DNA of 12,361 nt. It comes from an uncultured Clostridia bacterium (GTDB lineage: Bacteria; Bacillota; Clostridia; Christensenellales; Aristaeellaceae). The notes under the pieces were generated by a model that was not told the DNA's origin, searched no databases, and saw only the letters and a program-made list of their open reading frames with translations. Positions within the stretch are counted from its first letter, which is position 1, and the number at the start of each line of letters is the position of its first letter. Shown here one piece after another: positions 5,676-12,361 of this stretch. The position numbers were made by a program, and so were the translations under genes. The DNA is taken from NCBI GenBank assembly GCA_946626395.1, contig CAMOUF010000206.1:1-12361 (forward strand), in the 5' to 3' direction.

Positions 5676-6422
5676 ATGTTCAAGCTGATGAAATATGAGT
5701 TCCGGAAAACCTGGATGACCAAGGTGATCCTGCTGGGCATTACCGCTGCGGCCCAAGTTCTGTTTCTGTTCGGCCTGTACGGCGATCATGACAACGCCCT
5801 GGGCCTGTCCGTGTTTTTGCTGACCATGCTGGCCATCGGCGGCGTGCTGGTGATCGGCCTGGAAAGCGTGATCACCCTGCACCGGGACATGAACACCAAG
5901 CAAAGCTATATGCTCTTTATGACGCCCAACAGCTCCTATGCCATCCTGGGGGCCAAGATGCTGGAATGCGGGCTGAGCATTCTCATTACAGGGGTGTTCT
6001 TTTTCGGGCTGGGGGCGCTGGACATCAGCCTGCTGTTTGTGAAGCAGGGCGAACTGAACAAATTGTATGAAATGATCCAGCAGATGATCCACACCATCAA
6101 CGAAAAAATCACCATCGACGCTTCCGGCATCGCCAGCTTCCTGTTTTCCATCCTGGCCGGATGGATCGGCACCATCTCCACCGCTTACCTGGCCGACGTG
6201 GTATCCTCCGCTCTGCTCAACGGCAAGCGCTTCAACGGCGTGGTGAGCTTCCTTCTGTTCCTGGTCCTGGACTGGGCCATGGGCTGGACGGCCCAGCAGC
6301 TCACCGCCTCCATCACCTCCATCAATCAGTCCCTGGTGTGGAGCGGCGTAATTTCTCTGGCTTTCTCCGCTGTCATGTACTTTGCCACCGCCCAGATCAT
6401 GGAGCGGAAGCTGAGCGTGTAG
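5676..6422 (+). CDS. ABC-2-type transporter membrane permease
   Basis: 248 residues with about six hydrophobic segments (approximately 17-35, 41-65, 90-122, 150-178, 187-206 and 220-240) and a longer polar loop (~123-148) between the third and fourth. It begins MFKLMKYEFRKTW, the amphipathic start common in ABC-2 permeases of GntR/YtrA operons. It would form the membrane channel with the upstream ATPase, probably as homodimers. The substrate is not evident; candidates are export or extrusion of a lipid-like or antibiotic compound, or a bacitracin/lantibiotic-type stress response (inference from operon type). The start at 5676 follows GGAGG (5662-5666) by 9 nt. Confidence 0.85.
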   Translation: MFKLMKYEFRKTWMTKVILLGITAAAQVLFLFGLYGDHDNALGLSVFLLTMLAIGGVLVIGLESVITLHRDMNTKQSYMLFMTPNSSYAILGAKMLECGLSILITGVFFFGLGALDISLLFVKQGELNKLYEMIQQMIHTINEKITIDASGIASFLFSILAGWIGTISTAYLADVVSSALLNGKRFNGVVSFLLFLVLDWAMGWTAQQLTASITSINQSLVWSGVISLAFSAVMYFATAQIMERKLSV

Positions 6423-6427
6423 TTTTA

Positions 6428-6514
6428 AGTTCCAAGCTGTAATTCCAATCTGGTTTTAGTTCAGCGCTGTTATCGTGCCAGGGAGAAAGGACATTTGACT
6501 TAGAATTTGGAACT
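6428..6514. repeat. Degenerate GAACTT-type inverted structure after the ABC operon
   Basis: AGTTCCAA (6428-6435) is perfectly inverted by TTGGAACT (6507-6514). Inside lie CTGG/CCAG (6450-6453 and 6478-6481) and a central 8-bp palindrome CAGCGCTG (6462-6469), again giving nested stems. The right arm (GACTTA, GAATTTG, GAACTCT) resembles a decayed version of the GAACTTW heptads seen at 9303-9330. Much weaker than the element at 4286-4498. Confidence 0.5.
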
Positions 6515-6541
6515 CTTTAGCTCCTTGATCCCATGATCTTT

Positions 6542-6576
6542 CGCCGTTCGGATTTCTTTCCGGACGGCGCTTTTTT
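6542..6576 (+). terminator. Intrinsic terminator of the GntR-ABC operon
   Basis: A 10-bp stem with one U-G pair (CGCCGTTCGG, 6542-6551, with CCGGACGGCG, 6560-6569), an 8-nt loop and then C plus six T (6571-6576). It lies 120 bp after the permease stop and just before the next promoter. Confidence 0.92.
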
Positions 6577-6593
6577 GCGGCCGGATTTAAACA

Positions 6594-6622
6594 TGGACAA
6601 AACGCCGCCGCCATGGTATAAT
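6594..6622 (+). promoter_or_regulatory. Strong promoter of the radical SAM-RNase-miaB operon
   Basis: TGGACA (6594-6599), a 17-bp spacer and a perfect TATAAT (6617-6622) with the extended -10 TG at 6614-6615. Predicted start is near 6629. It is the only convincing promoter seen between 6594 and the end of the window, so it probably serves five genes. Confidence 0.85.
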
Positions 6623-6663
6623 ATAGGGTGGTTTTATATGGAAACAGCTGGGGGGATCGACAC

Positions 6664-8565
6664 TTGAACGAGCAGGAAAACAAGCGCCTGGAAGAATTAC
6701 TGGAAACCGTGCAGAAGCCCGCCCGGTACATTGGCGGAGAAATGAACGCGGTGCGCAAGGACTGGAACGGCGTCCGGTGCACCTTCGGCTTCTGCTTTGC
6801 GGATACCTATGAAATCGGCATGAGCCATTTGGGCATGAAGATTCTGTATTATCTCATCAATCAGCGGCCCGACGCCCTATGCGAGCGGCTCTTCATGCCC
6901 GACGCCGACATGGCCGACAAAATGCGGGATGCGGGCGTGCCCCTCTTTTCCCTGGAAAGCCGGGCGGCGCTGAATGAATTTGACATCATCGGCTTCACCC
7001 TGCAATATGAAATGAGCTATACCAACATTTTGGAAATGCTGGATCTGGGCAGGGTGCCCATCCGCCGGGAGGACCGGAGCGATCAGGACACCATCGTGGT
7101 GGCGGGCGGCCCCTGCGCCTTTAACCCGGAGCCCCTGGCCCCCTTCATCGACGCCTTTATGATCGGCGACGGCGAGGATGTGATGCACGAGCTGATCGAC
7201 GTGATCCGGAACGGACGGGAAGCGGGCCTTTCCCGGATGGATATTTTAAAGAATCTGGCGAAGCTGGAAGGGGTCTACGTGCCCGCCCTGTACGACGTGG
7301 AATACAACGAGGACGGCACCTTAAAATCCTTTTCCCCCAACGACCCCGCCGCCCCAGCGAAAGTGAAAAAGCGGGTGGTGAAGGATTTGTCCGGGGCGGT
7401 GTATCCTGAAGCCATCCCCGTGCCCTACACGGAAATCGTGCACGACCGGATGGTGCTGGAAATCATGCGGGGCTGCACCCGGGGCTGCCGCTTCTGCCAG
7501 GCGGGCATGCTCTACCGCCCGGTGCGGGAGCGCAGCATGGAGCGTTTATTGGAGCTGGCGGACAAGCTGCAGGCCTCCACCGGCTATGAGGAAATGAGCC
7601 TGTCCTCCCTGTCCAGCGGGGATTTTACCTGCCTGCCCCAATTGATCCAGGCGCTGATGGACCGCTACAAGGACAAGCGGGTCAGCGTGTCCCTGCCCAG
7701 CATGCGTATTGACAATATCGTCAAGCAATCCCTGGAGGAAACCCAGCAGGTGAAAAAGTCCGGCCTGACCCTGGCCCCCGAGGCGGGCACCCAGAGGCTG
7801 AGGGACGTGATCAACAAGGGCGTGACGGAAGAGGATTTGATCCGCTCCGTCACCGACGCCTTCGAGTGCGGCTGGAGCACGGTGAAGCTGTATTTCATGA
7901 TGGGCCTGCCCACAGAAACCGACGAGGATTTGCAGGGCATCGGCGATTTGGCCAAAAAGGTGGTGGACGCCTTTTACCGGGTGCCCAAGGAAAAGCGGGC
8001 CAAGATGGGCGTGAAAGTCACGGCCAGTGCCTCCGTGTTCGTGCCCAAGCCCTTTACTCCCTTCCAGTGGGCTGCCCAGGACACCATCGACATGGTGCAT
8101 GAAAAGCAGGCGAAGCTGCGGCAGTATTTAAAGCTGAAGAACGTGAATTTCAACTGGCATGAAAGCGAACTGTCCATGCTGGAGGCCTGCGTGTCCCGGG
8201 GAGACCGGCGCATGGGCGAAGTGATTTACGCCGCCTGGAAGCGGGGCTGCCGCCTGGACAGCTGGAACGAGCATTTCAAGTTTGACCAGTGGATGGGAGC
8301 CTTTCAGGACTGCGGCCTTTCCCCCGCCTTCTATGCCTACCGGGAGCGGCCCTATGACGAGCTGCTGCCCTGGGCCTTCGTGGACGCGGGGGTCAGCATG
8401 GATTACTTAAAAAAGGAAAACGAAAAGGCCAAGCGGGTGGAAACCACCCGGGACTGCCGCCACGGCTGCAACGGCTGCGGCCTAAATACCTGGGGCGTGT
8501 GCGATTGGGTGAAGAACCCGCCGCTGAAAGACAAGCCCCAGACCGCCGCGCCCCTGGCAGACTGA
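6664..8565 (+). CDS. B12-binding-type radical SAM protein (TIGR03960-like)
   Basis: 633 residues from a TTG start at 6664; a GGGGGG-rich ribosome site (6651-6656) lies 7 nt before it, and upstream in-frame codons fall at the transcription start. It opens with KPARYIGGEMN, the family's usual N terminus. Residues ~30-180 form the B12-binding-like domain (FADTYEIGMSHLG, then GFTLQYEMSYTNIL), with no clear DxHxxG cobalamin motif. The radical SAM core carries C271xxxC275xxC278 (GCTRGCRFC) for the [4Fe-4S] cluster and SAM cleavage, followed by SLSSLSSGDF and LTLAPEAGTQRLR. A second Cys group near the C terminus (DCRHGCNGCGLNTWGVC, 8451-8501) may bind another cluster. The chemical reaction is not established to my knowledge. 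It is paired with the radical-SAM-linked protein next to it. Confidence 0.9.
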   Translation: MNEQENKRLEELLETVQKPARYIGGEMNAVRKDWNGVRCTFGFCFADTYEIGMSHLGMKILYYLINQRPDALCERLFMPDADMADKMRDAGVPLFSLESRAALNEFDIIGFTLQYEMSYTNILEMLDLGRVPIRREDRSDQDTIVVAGGPCAFNPEPLAPFIDAFMIGDGEDVMHELIDVIRNGREAGLSRMDILKNLAKLEGVYVPALYDVEYNEDGTLKSFSPNDPAAPAKVKKRVVKDLSGAVYPEAIPVPYTEIVHDRMVLEIMRGCTRGCRFCQAGMLYRPVRERSMERLLELADKLQASTGYEEMSLSSLSSGDFTCLPQLIQALMDRYKDKRVSVSLPSMRIDNIVKQSLEETQQVKKSGLTLAPEAGTQRLRDVINKGVTEEDLIRSVTDAFECGWSTVKLYFMMGLPTETDEDLQGIGDLAKKVVDAFYRVPKEKRAKMGVKVTASASVFVPKPFTPFQWAAQDTIDMVHEKQAKLRQYLKLKNVNFNWHESELSMLEACVSRGDRRMGEVIYAAWKRGCRLDSWNEHFKFDQWMGAFQDCGLSPAFYAYRERPYDELLPWAFVDAGVSMDYLKKENEKAKRVETTRDCRHGCNGCGLNTWGVCDWVKNPPLKDKPQTAAPLAD

Positions 8566-8601
8566 TTTTTCAGATTGCTTTCCGAAAGGTTGTTATATTC
8601 C

Positions 8602-9264
8602 ATGAAAATGATCGTCGTATTTGAAAAAACGCCCCGGCTGCGCCACATCGGGCATTTGGATCTGATGCGGGCCATGCAGCGGGCCCTGCGCCGGAGCGGA
8701 CTGCCGCTGAAATACTCCCAGGGCTTTAACCCCCATATTTTGCTCACCTTCGCCGCGCCCCTGTCCGTGGGCATGCCGGGGAAACGGGAAATCATGGAGG
8801 TGCCCATCGAGGGAGAAATGACGGGGGAAGCGTTTCTGGAAAAGCTGCGTCCCGCCCTGCCGCCGGAATTGCCCTGCCTTTGGGCCCGGCCGGTGGACGA
8901 CCGCCACAGCGCCCCCATGGCCCAGCTGGCCGCCGCCCTGTACGAAGCGGAGCTGGACGAAACGCCTTCGGGCCTTTCCGACGCGGTGACCGCTTTCCTT
9001 GCGCAAGAAGAAATTCCTGCCCTGCGCAAAACCAAAACGGGCTTAAAGCCCTGCGACATCCGACCCATGATCTATGATCTGTCCCTGAACTCAGGCAAGC
9101 TGCGCATGTGCCTGGCCCTGTGCGAAAAGGCCACCTGCAAGCCGGATTTGCTCCTTTCCTCCCTGTTTGAGTTCGCCAAGCTGCCCCGGCCCCATGCGAT
9201 CGTCACCCGCACCCAGATGTTCGGAAAAAAGGACGGCGCGTTCTATCCCCTGGAGGAAATGTAA
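8602..9264 (+). CDS. Radical-SAM-linked protein, DUF2344 / TIGR03936-like
   Basis: 220 residues. The N terminus is diagnostic: a short strand (MIVVFEKT), RHIGHLDLMRAMQRALRRSG, then LPLKYSQGFNPH and LSVGMPGKREIMEV. This family occurs fused to, or directly after, TIGR03960 radical SAM proteins, as here (36-bp gap); its function is unknown to me, though the operon company suggests RNA work. The ATG at 8602 is chosen on homology; an in-frame ATG two codons later and a TTG at 8590 are alternatives. Only a weak, distant AAAGG (8585-8589, 12 nt away) is present, so translation may depend on the upstream gene. The C-terminal part (LYDLSLNSGKL..) is less conserved. Confidence 0.88.
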   Translation: MKMIVVFEKTPRLRHIGHLDLMRAMQRALRRSGLPLKYSQGFNPHILLTFAAPLSVGMPGKREIMEVPIEGEMTGEAFLEKLRPALPPELPCLWARPVDDRHSAPMAQLAAALYEAELDETPSGLSDAVTAFLAQEEIPALRKTKTGLKPCDIRPMIYDLSLNSGKLRMCLALCEKATCKPDLLLSSLFEFAKLPRPHAIVTRTQMFGKKDGAFYPLEEM

Positions 9265-9302
9265 AAGCCGTTTTCAGTTTTTCATAAGCGCTTTTCCGCT
9301 TG

Positions 9303-9330
9303 GAACTTTGAACTTAGAACTAAGAACTTT
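9303..9330 (+). repeat. GAACTTW heptad array directly before the RNase E/G gene
   Basis: Four adjacent heptads: GAACTTT, GAACTTA, GAACTAA, GAACTTT, ending 7 nt before the ATG at 9338. They fill the position where a Shine-Dalgarno sequence should be, and none is visible. A weak 5-bp hairpin (AAGCG/CGCTT, 9286-9301) lies just upstream. No inverted arm is seen at this locus. Confidence 0.9.
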
Positions 9331-9337
9331 AAATACG

Positions 9338-10426
9338 ATGAAACAAATTCTGATTCAGCATAACGAAGCCAATCAGCGGGAAATCGCCCTGATGGAGGGC
9401 AAGCAGCTCCTCTGCTTTGAAAAAGATGGGGGCGGCGGCATCCAAGCGGAACAAATCTACCTGGGCAAGGTGGACCGCATCGTCAAGGGCATGGAAGCAT
9501 GCTTCGTAAAATTGGGCAAGGATACCGTGGGGTTTCTGCCCTTCGCCGAATGTATAGAAAAGCCCCGGTCCGGGGAGATGCTGCTGGCCCAGGTGAAAAA
9601 GCCCCCCGTGGGGGAAAAAGCCCCCTATCTCACCGGGGAAATCGCCCTGGCGGGGCGCTTCCTGCTTCTGACCCCCATGACCCCAAGGATTGCCGTTTCC
9701 AAAAAAATTCAGGACGAGGAAGCCCGGCAGCGTTTGCGGGACATGGCCCAGGGGCTGTGCCCGGCGGGCATGGGCCTGGTGATGCGCACCGAAAGCGAAC
9801 ACGCCTTGGAAGCGGACATCGCCGCCGATCTGGAGGCCCTGCTTTCCCTGTGGTCCGGCATCCTGGAAAAGCGCCGGGCAGCGGAGGGGCCCTGCCTCTT
9901 GCAGGGAAGGGAGGATGCTCTCCGGCGCATCCTGAGGGACGAGCACGGGGAAATCACCGAAATCATGACGGACAAGCCGGAGGAAATCTCCGGCTGCGGC
10001 CTTCCCATCCGCCCCTGTCCAGAGCCCTTTGCCCTGTATAACGTGCACGCCAAGCTGGAAAAATCCATGAGCCGGAAGGTGTGGCTGGACTGCGGCGGGT
10101 ATCTCGTCATCGACAAAACGGAAGCCATGACGGTGATCGACGTAAACAGCGGCAAATTTACCGGGGGCAAATCCGGCACAGAAAGCACTTTTCTCAAGCT
10201 GAACCTGGAGGCCGCCCGGGAAATCGCCAGGCTGATGCGCCTGAGAAATATGGGCGGCATCATCATCATCGACTTTGTGGACATGCAGACTGAGGAAAGC
10301 CGCGCCGCCGTGCAAAGCGAACTGGAGCAGGCCCTCCGGGACGATCCGGTGAAGGCGGTGGTGCACGGGTTCACCCGCTTGGGCCTGATGGAAACGACCA
10401 GAAAAAAGAAGGAAACAGCATTATGA
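9338..10426 (+). CDS. rng: Ribonuclease E/G family endoribonuclease, short form lacking the zinc link
   Basis: 362 residues. RNase E/G enzymes cut single-stranded A/U-rich RNA in mRNA decay and rRNA/tRNA maturation. Visible: an S1-type RNA-binding region (~39-70, IYLGKVDRIVKGMEACFVKLG), the RNase H-like part, and the catalytic DNase I-like part with both metal-binding Asp residues, D268 in VIDVNSGKF and D312 in IIIIDFVDM. The protein ends at GFTRLGLMETTRKKKETAL, just where relatives continue with the zinc-link CPxCxGxG and the small C-terminal domain (E. coli RNase G is 489 residues). Those are missing and not found in another frame, because miaB follows in a 4-bp overlap (ATGA, 10423-10426). 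Tetramer formation through the zinc link is therefore not expected. The ATG has no Shine-Dalgarno; the same frame is open upstream into the previous gene, but homology begins at MKQILIQ. Confidence 0.9.
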   Translation: MKQILIQHNEANQREIALMEGKQLLCFEKDGGGGIQAEQIYLGKVDRIVKGMEACFVKLGKDTVGFLPFAECIEKPRSGEMLLAQVKKPPVGEKAPYLTGEIALAGRFLLLTPMTPRIAVSKKIQDEEARQRLRDMAQGLCPAGMGLVMRTESEHALEADIAADLEALLSLWSGILEKRRAAEGPCLLQGREDALRRILRDEHGEITEIMTDKPEEISGCGLPIRPCPEPFALYNVHAKLEKSMSRKVWLDCGGYLVIDKTEAMTVIDVNSGKFTGGKSGTESTFLKLNLEAAREIARLMRLRNMGGIIIIDFVDMQTEESRAAVQSELEQALRDDPVKAVVHGFTRLGLMETTRKKKETAL

Positions 10427-11838
10427 TGAAACGCGACGAAATCATCCGGGTACCCCAGGCGGAATTGGACGCCCAGCGGCAGTTTGCCAGGGAATTTTCC
10501 GCCCTTCCCGGCCGTCCACGGACTTATTACATCGTCACCTATGGCTGCCAGATGAACGCCCATGACTCCGAAAAATTAGCGGGCATGCTGGAGGACATGG
10601 GCCTTACCCCCGCCGCCCAAAAAGAAGAGGCGGATTTTGTTCTGCACAACACCTGCTGCATCCGGGACAACGCCGAGCGCAAGGCCCTGGGCAACGTGAC
10701 CTGGCTCAAGGAAATCAAAAAGGAGCGGCCCGACATGCTCATCGGCGTGTGCGGCTGCATGGTGCAGGAGCCCGGCATGGCGGAAAAGCTGCTGCGGCAG
10801 TATCCCTTTGTGGACGTGGCCTTTGGCACCGGCAATATCCATCAATTGCCCGAATTGCTTTTCCGGGCCGCGGATACCAGGCGGCGGGTGGTGGCCGTGC
10901 CGGAGGAGCAGAGCACCCTCATCGAGGGCCTGCCCATCCGCCGGGAAAGTCCCTTCCAAAGCTATGTGACCATCATGTACGGCTGCAATAATTTCTGCTC
11001 CTACTGCATCGTGCCCTATGTGCGGGGCCGGGAGCGCAGCCGGGAGGCGGACGATATTCTGCGGGAAGTGGAAGGGCTGCAAAAGCAGGGCGTCAAGGAA
11101 ATCATGCTGCTGGGGCAGAACGTGAATTCCTACGGCAACGACATGCCCGGCGGCCTGTCCTTCCCAAAGCTATTGCGCCGGGTGACCGAAACGGGCATTC
11201 CCCGGGTGCGGTTCATGACCAGCCACCCCAAGGATTTGTCCGACGAGCTGATTGAGGAAATGGCCGCCAACCCCGCCCTGTGCCGCCATCTGCATCTGCC
11301 GGTGCAAAGCGGCAGCAACAGCATTTTAAATGCCATGAACCGTCGCTACACCCGGGAAAGCTATCTGGAAAAGGTGGAAAAAATCCGGAAAGCCGCCCCG
11401 GACGTAGGCCTGACCACAGACATCATCGTGGCCTTCCCCGGGGAAACGGATCGGGACTTTGAGGACACCATGGATCTGGTGAAAACCGTGGGCTACGACA
11501 GCGCCTTTACCTTTATTTATTCTCCCCGGGTGGGCACCCGGGCGGCGGAAATGCCGGGGCGCGTGGACCCCGCTTTGGCCACGGAGCGCATCGAGCGACT
11601 CATCGCCCTCCAGGAAGAAATGACCCAGATGCGCTTTGCGGAAATGATCGGCCGCACGGAGCAGGTGCTGGTCACTGGCCAAAGCAAGCGCAGCGAAAAG
11701 CAACTGACCGGCAAAACCAGCCGGAACATCAGCGTCAATTTTGAAGGCAGCGCCCAGATGGTGGGGCAAATCGTGCCCGTGCGCATCGCTGCCGCCAGCA
11801 AGACCACCTTGAAGGGTGAAACGGAAAAAGGAGCATAA
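10423..11838 (+). CDS. miaB: tRNA-2-methylthio-N6-dimethylallyladenosine synthase MiaB
   Basis: 471 residues, full length. A radical SAM methylthiotransferase that adds the methylthio group to i6A37 in tRNAs reading UNN codons. The N-terminal domain holds the auxiliary cluster Cys residues C42 (TYGCQMNAHDSE), C78 (NTCCIRDNAE, with an extra Cys beside it) and C112 (GCMVQE). The radical SAM cluster is C188xxxC192xxC195 (GCNNFCSYC), followed by VPYVRGRERSR, which distinguishes MiaB from MtaB and RimO. LHLPVQSGSN and a C-terminal TRAM domain (~405-465) complete the plan. AAGGA lies 9 nt before the ATG at 10423; ATG 10426 is the alternative. The start overlaps the RNase stop, implying coupled translation. 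Confidence 0.96.
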   Translation: MMKRDEIIRVPQAELDAQRQFAREFSALPGRPRTYYIVTYGCQMNAHDSEKLAGMLEDMGLTPAAQKEEADFVLHNTCCIRDNAERKALGNVTWLKEIKKERPDMLIGVCGCMVQEPGMAEKLLRQYPFVDVAFGTGNIHQLPELLFRAADTRRRVVAVPEEQSTLIEGLPIRRESPFQSYVTIMYGCNNFCSYCIVPYVRGRERSREADDILREVEGLQKQGVKEIMLLGQNVNSYGNDMPGGLSFPKLLRRVTETGIPRVRFMTSHPKDLSDELIEEMAANPALCRHLHLPVQSGSNSILNAMNRRYTRESYLEKVEKIRKAAPDVGLTTDIIVAFPGETDRDFEDTMDLVKTVGYDSAFTFIYSPRVGTRAAEMPGRVDPALATERIERLIALQEEMTQMRFAEMIGRTEQVLVTGQSKRSEKQLTGKTSRNISVNFEGSAQMVGQIVPVRIAAASKTTLKGETEKGA

Positions 11839-11843
11839 AGCCA

Positions 11844-12239
11844 ATGAGTCAGCAGGTTATTGAAAAAGCCAAGGAATTGGCGGGCGTGATCGCCCAGTCC
11901 CCCGAATACATCGCCATGCGGGCCACCGAGGACGCGGCGGGACAGGAGGAGCAACTGCAGCAACTGTTCCAGCGCTACGACGGCATCCACCGGGACATCG
12001 AAGAAATCACCCTGCAAAAGCAGCCGGACTTTGACAAGATGGACGCCCTGGCCCGGGAGCTGGAGGAAGTGCAGCAGCAGATCAAAGCCCAGCCCATGTA
12101 CCAGGCCCTCCAGGCCGCCCGCAAGCAGTTTTCCGATATGATGGCGAAGGTGAACCAGGAATTGTCCTCCGTGCTCAACCCCGGCGGCAGCCAGGGCGGC
12201 TGCAGCGGCAACTGCGCGGCCTGCGGCGGGTGCGGCTGA
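11844..12239 (+). CDS. YlbF/YmcA family protein with a four-Cys tail
   Basis: 131 residues. Mostly helical and charged (~1-108, with a coiled-coil-like LARELEEVQQQIKAQPMYQAL), then a Gly-rich tail with C120xxxC124xxC127xxC130. In Bacillus, YlbF and YmcA form the Y-complex with YaaT, bind [4Fe-4S] clusters and guide RNase Y in mRNA maturation; ymcA lies directly after the miaB gene there, as here. The Cys tail is a plausible cluster ligand set. Whether this is YlbF or YmcA cannot be told from this sequence alone. AAAGGAG (11827-11833) precedes the ATG by 10 nt, and the gap from miaB is 5 bp, so it ends the five-gene unit. Together with RNase E/G and MiaB it makes the operon RNA-centred. Confidence 0.88.
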   Translation: MSQQVIEKAKELAGVIAQSPEYIAMRATEDAAGQEEQLQQLFQRYDGIHRDIEEITLQKQPDFDKMDALARELEEVQQQIKAQPMYQALQAARKQFSDMMAKVNQELSSVLNPGGSQGGCSGNCAACGGCG

Positions 12240-12359
12240 TTCTGAGTTTGGAGTGTGGAGAGTGGAGTGAATAGAAGCTGCCTTTATCCGTATTTAAGTG
12301 GAAAGACGGGAGGAGATAACTCCACACTTCACTCTCCACACTCAAACCTCCGAATCAGC
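12235..12359. repeat. Long inverted repeat of CTCCACA/TGTGGAG heptads at the window end
   Basis: Left arm ~12235-12269 and right arm ~12325-12359 are inverted complements over about 35 bp, with two mismatches and two single-base bulges. The left arm is in heptads (TTCTGAG, TTTGGAG, TGTGGAG, AGTGGAG, TGAATAG from 12240); the right arm likewise (CTCCACA, CTTCACT, CTCCACA, CTCAAAC, CTCCGAA from 12320). The left arm begins within the stop codon of the YlbF-like gene. The ~55-nt centre has small stems (CCGT/ACGG; GGAG/CTCC at 12312-12323). It would form a very stable hairpin in RNA; no T tract is visible before the window ends, so an intrinsic terminator role is unproven. Confidence 0.85.
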
Positions 12360-12361
12360 GC

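Noticed and set aside
4826..5740. Long antisense open frames opposite the ABC genes, and similar ones opposite the other genes
   Set aside because: They mirror codon positions of GC-rich genes on the plus strand, are His/Gly/Pro-rich and lack start signals.
8579..8589. CTTTC/GAAAG hairpin before the radical-SAM-linked gene
   Set aside because: The arms are separated by a single base, so no hairpin loop can form.
9308..9337. An in-frame TTG start for the RNase at 9308
   Set aside because: It would add ten repeat-encoded residues (LNLELRTLNT), has no ribosome site, and homology begins at 9338.

Overview
The window looks like the chromosome of a GC-rich, Gram-positive-type bacterium, most likely an anaerobic Clostridia-grade Firmicute. 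The grounds are the strong AGGAGG-type ribosome sites, the TTGACA/TATAAT-type promoters, the B12-binding-type radical SAM / radical-SAM-linked protein / RNase E/G gene order, and a MiaB-YlbF/YmcA pair (the miaB-ymcA neighbourhood of Bacillus). I see no phage, plasmid, transposase, tRNA, rRNA or CRISPR gene. This placement is inference from gene content, not from a search.

Layout. (1) 1-1200: 3' part of serS, of an archaeal-like sequence type, ending in a clean intrinsic terminator. (2) 1220-2222: tandem promoters and a membrane-anchored ImmA/IrrE-like protein in which all three expected zinc ligands are replaced. (3) 2214-2345: a 7-bp tandem array and inverted repeats, where rightward and leftward transcription converge. 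(4) 2347-3225, minus strand: a Sir2 deacylase followed by a 47-codon small gene. (5) 3226-4229: a divergent intergenic region and a NudC-type Nudix hydrolase, so two NAD-using enzymes sit back to back. (6) 4230-4616: a long non-coding stretch holding a ~213-bp nested inverted-repeat element and then a promoter overlapped by a palindromic operator. (7) 4617-6422: a GntR/YtrA-type repressor, ABC ATPase and six-segment permease operon, followed by a repeat-derived inverted structure and an intrinsic terminator. (8) 6594-12239: an apparent five-gene operon (radical SAM protein, radical-SAM-linked protein, RNase E/G, MiaB, YlbF/YmcA-like) from one strong promoter; its theme is RNA processing and modification. 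(9) 12240-12361: a long inverted repeat running to the window edge.

The most unusual thing is not a gene. Five of the non-coding gaps hold degenerate tandem arrays of four different short sequences (AGGCAAT, GTTCAGT, GAACTTW, and a TGTGGAG/CTCCACA type), and all have a period of exactly 7 bp. In most loci the arrays are arranged as inverted arms around a unique centre with further nested stems. One array supplies the stop codon of the gene before it, another occupies the place where the RNase E/G gene should have its Shine-Dalgarno sequence, and another starts inside a stop codon. This shared design across unrelated sequences suggests one underlying process, or one class of element, acting on intergenic DNA in this genome. 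What that process is cannot be told from this window.
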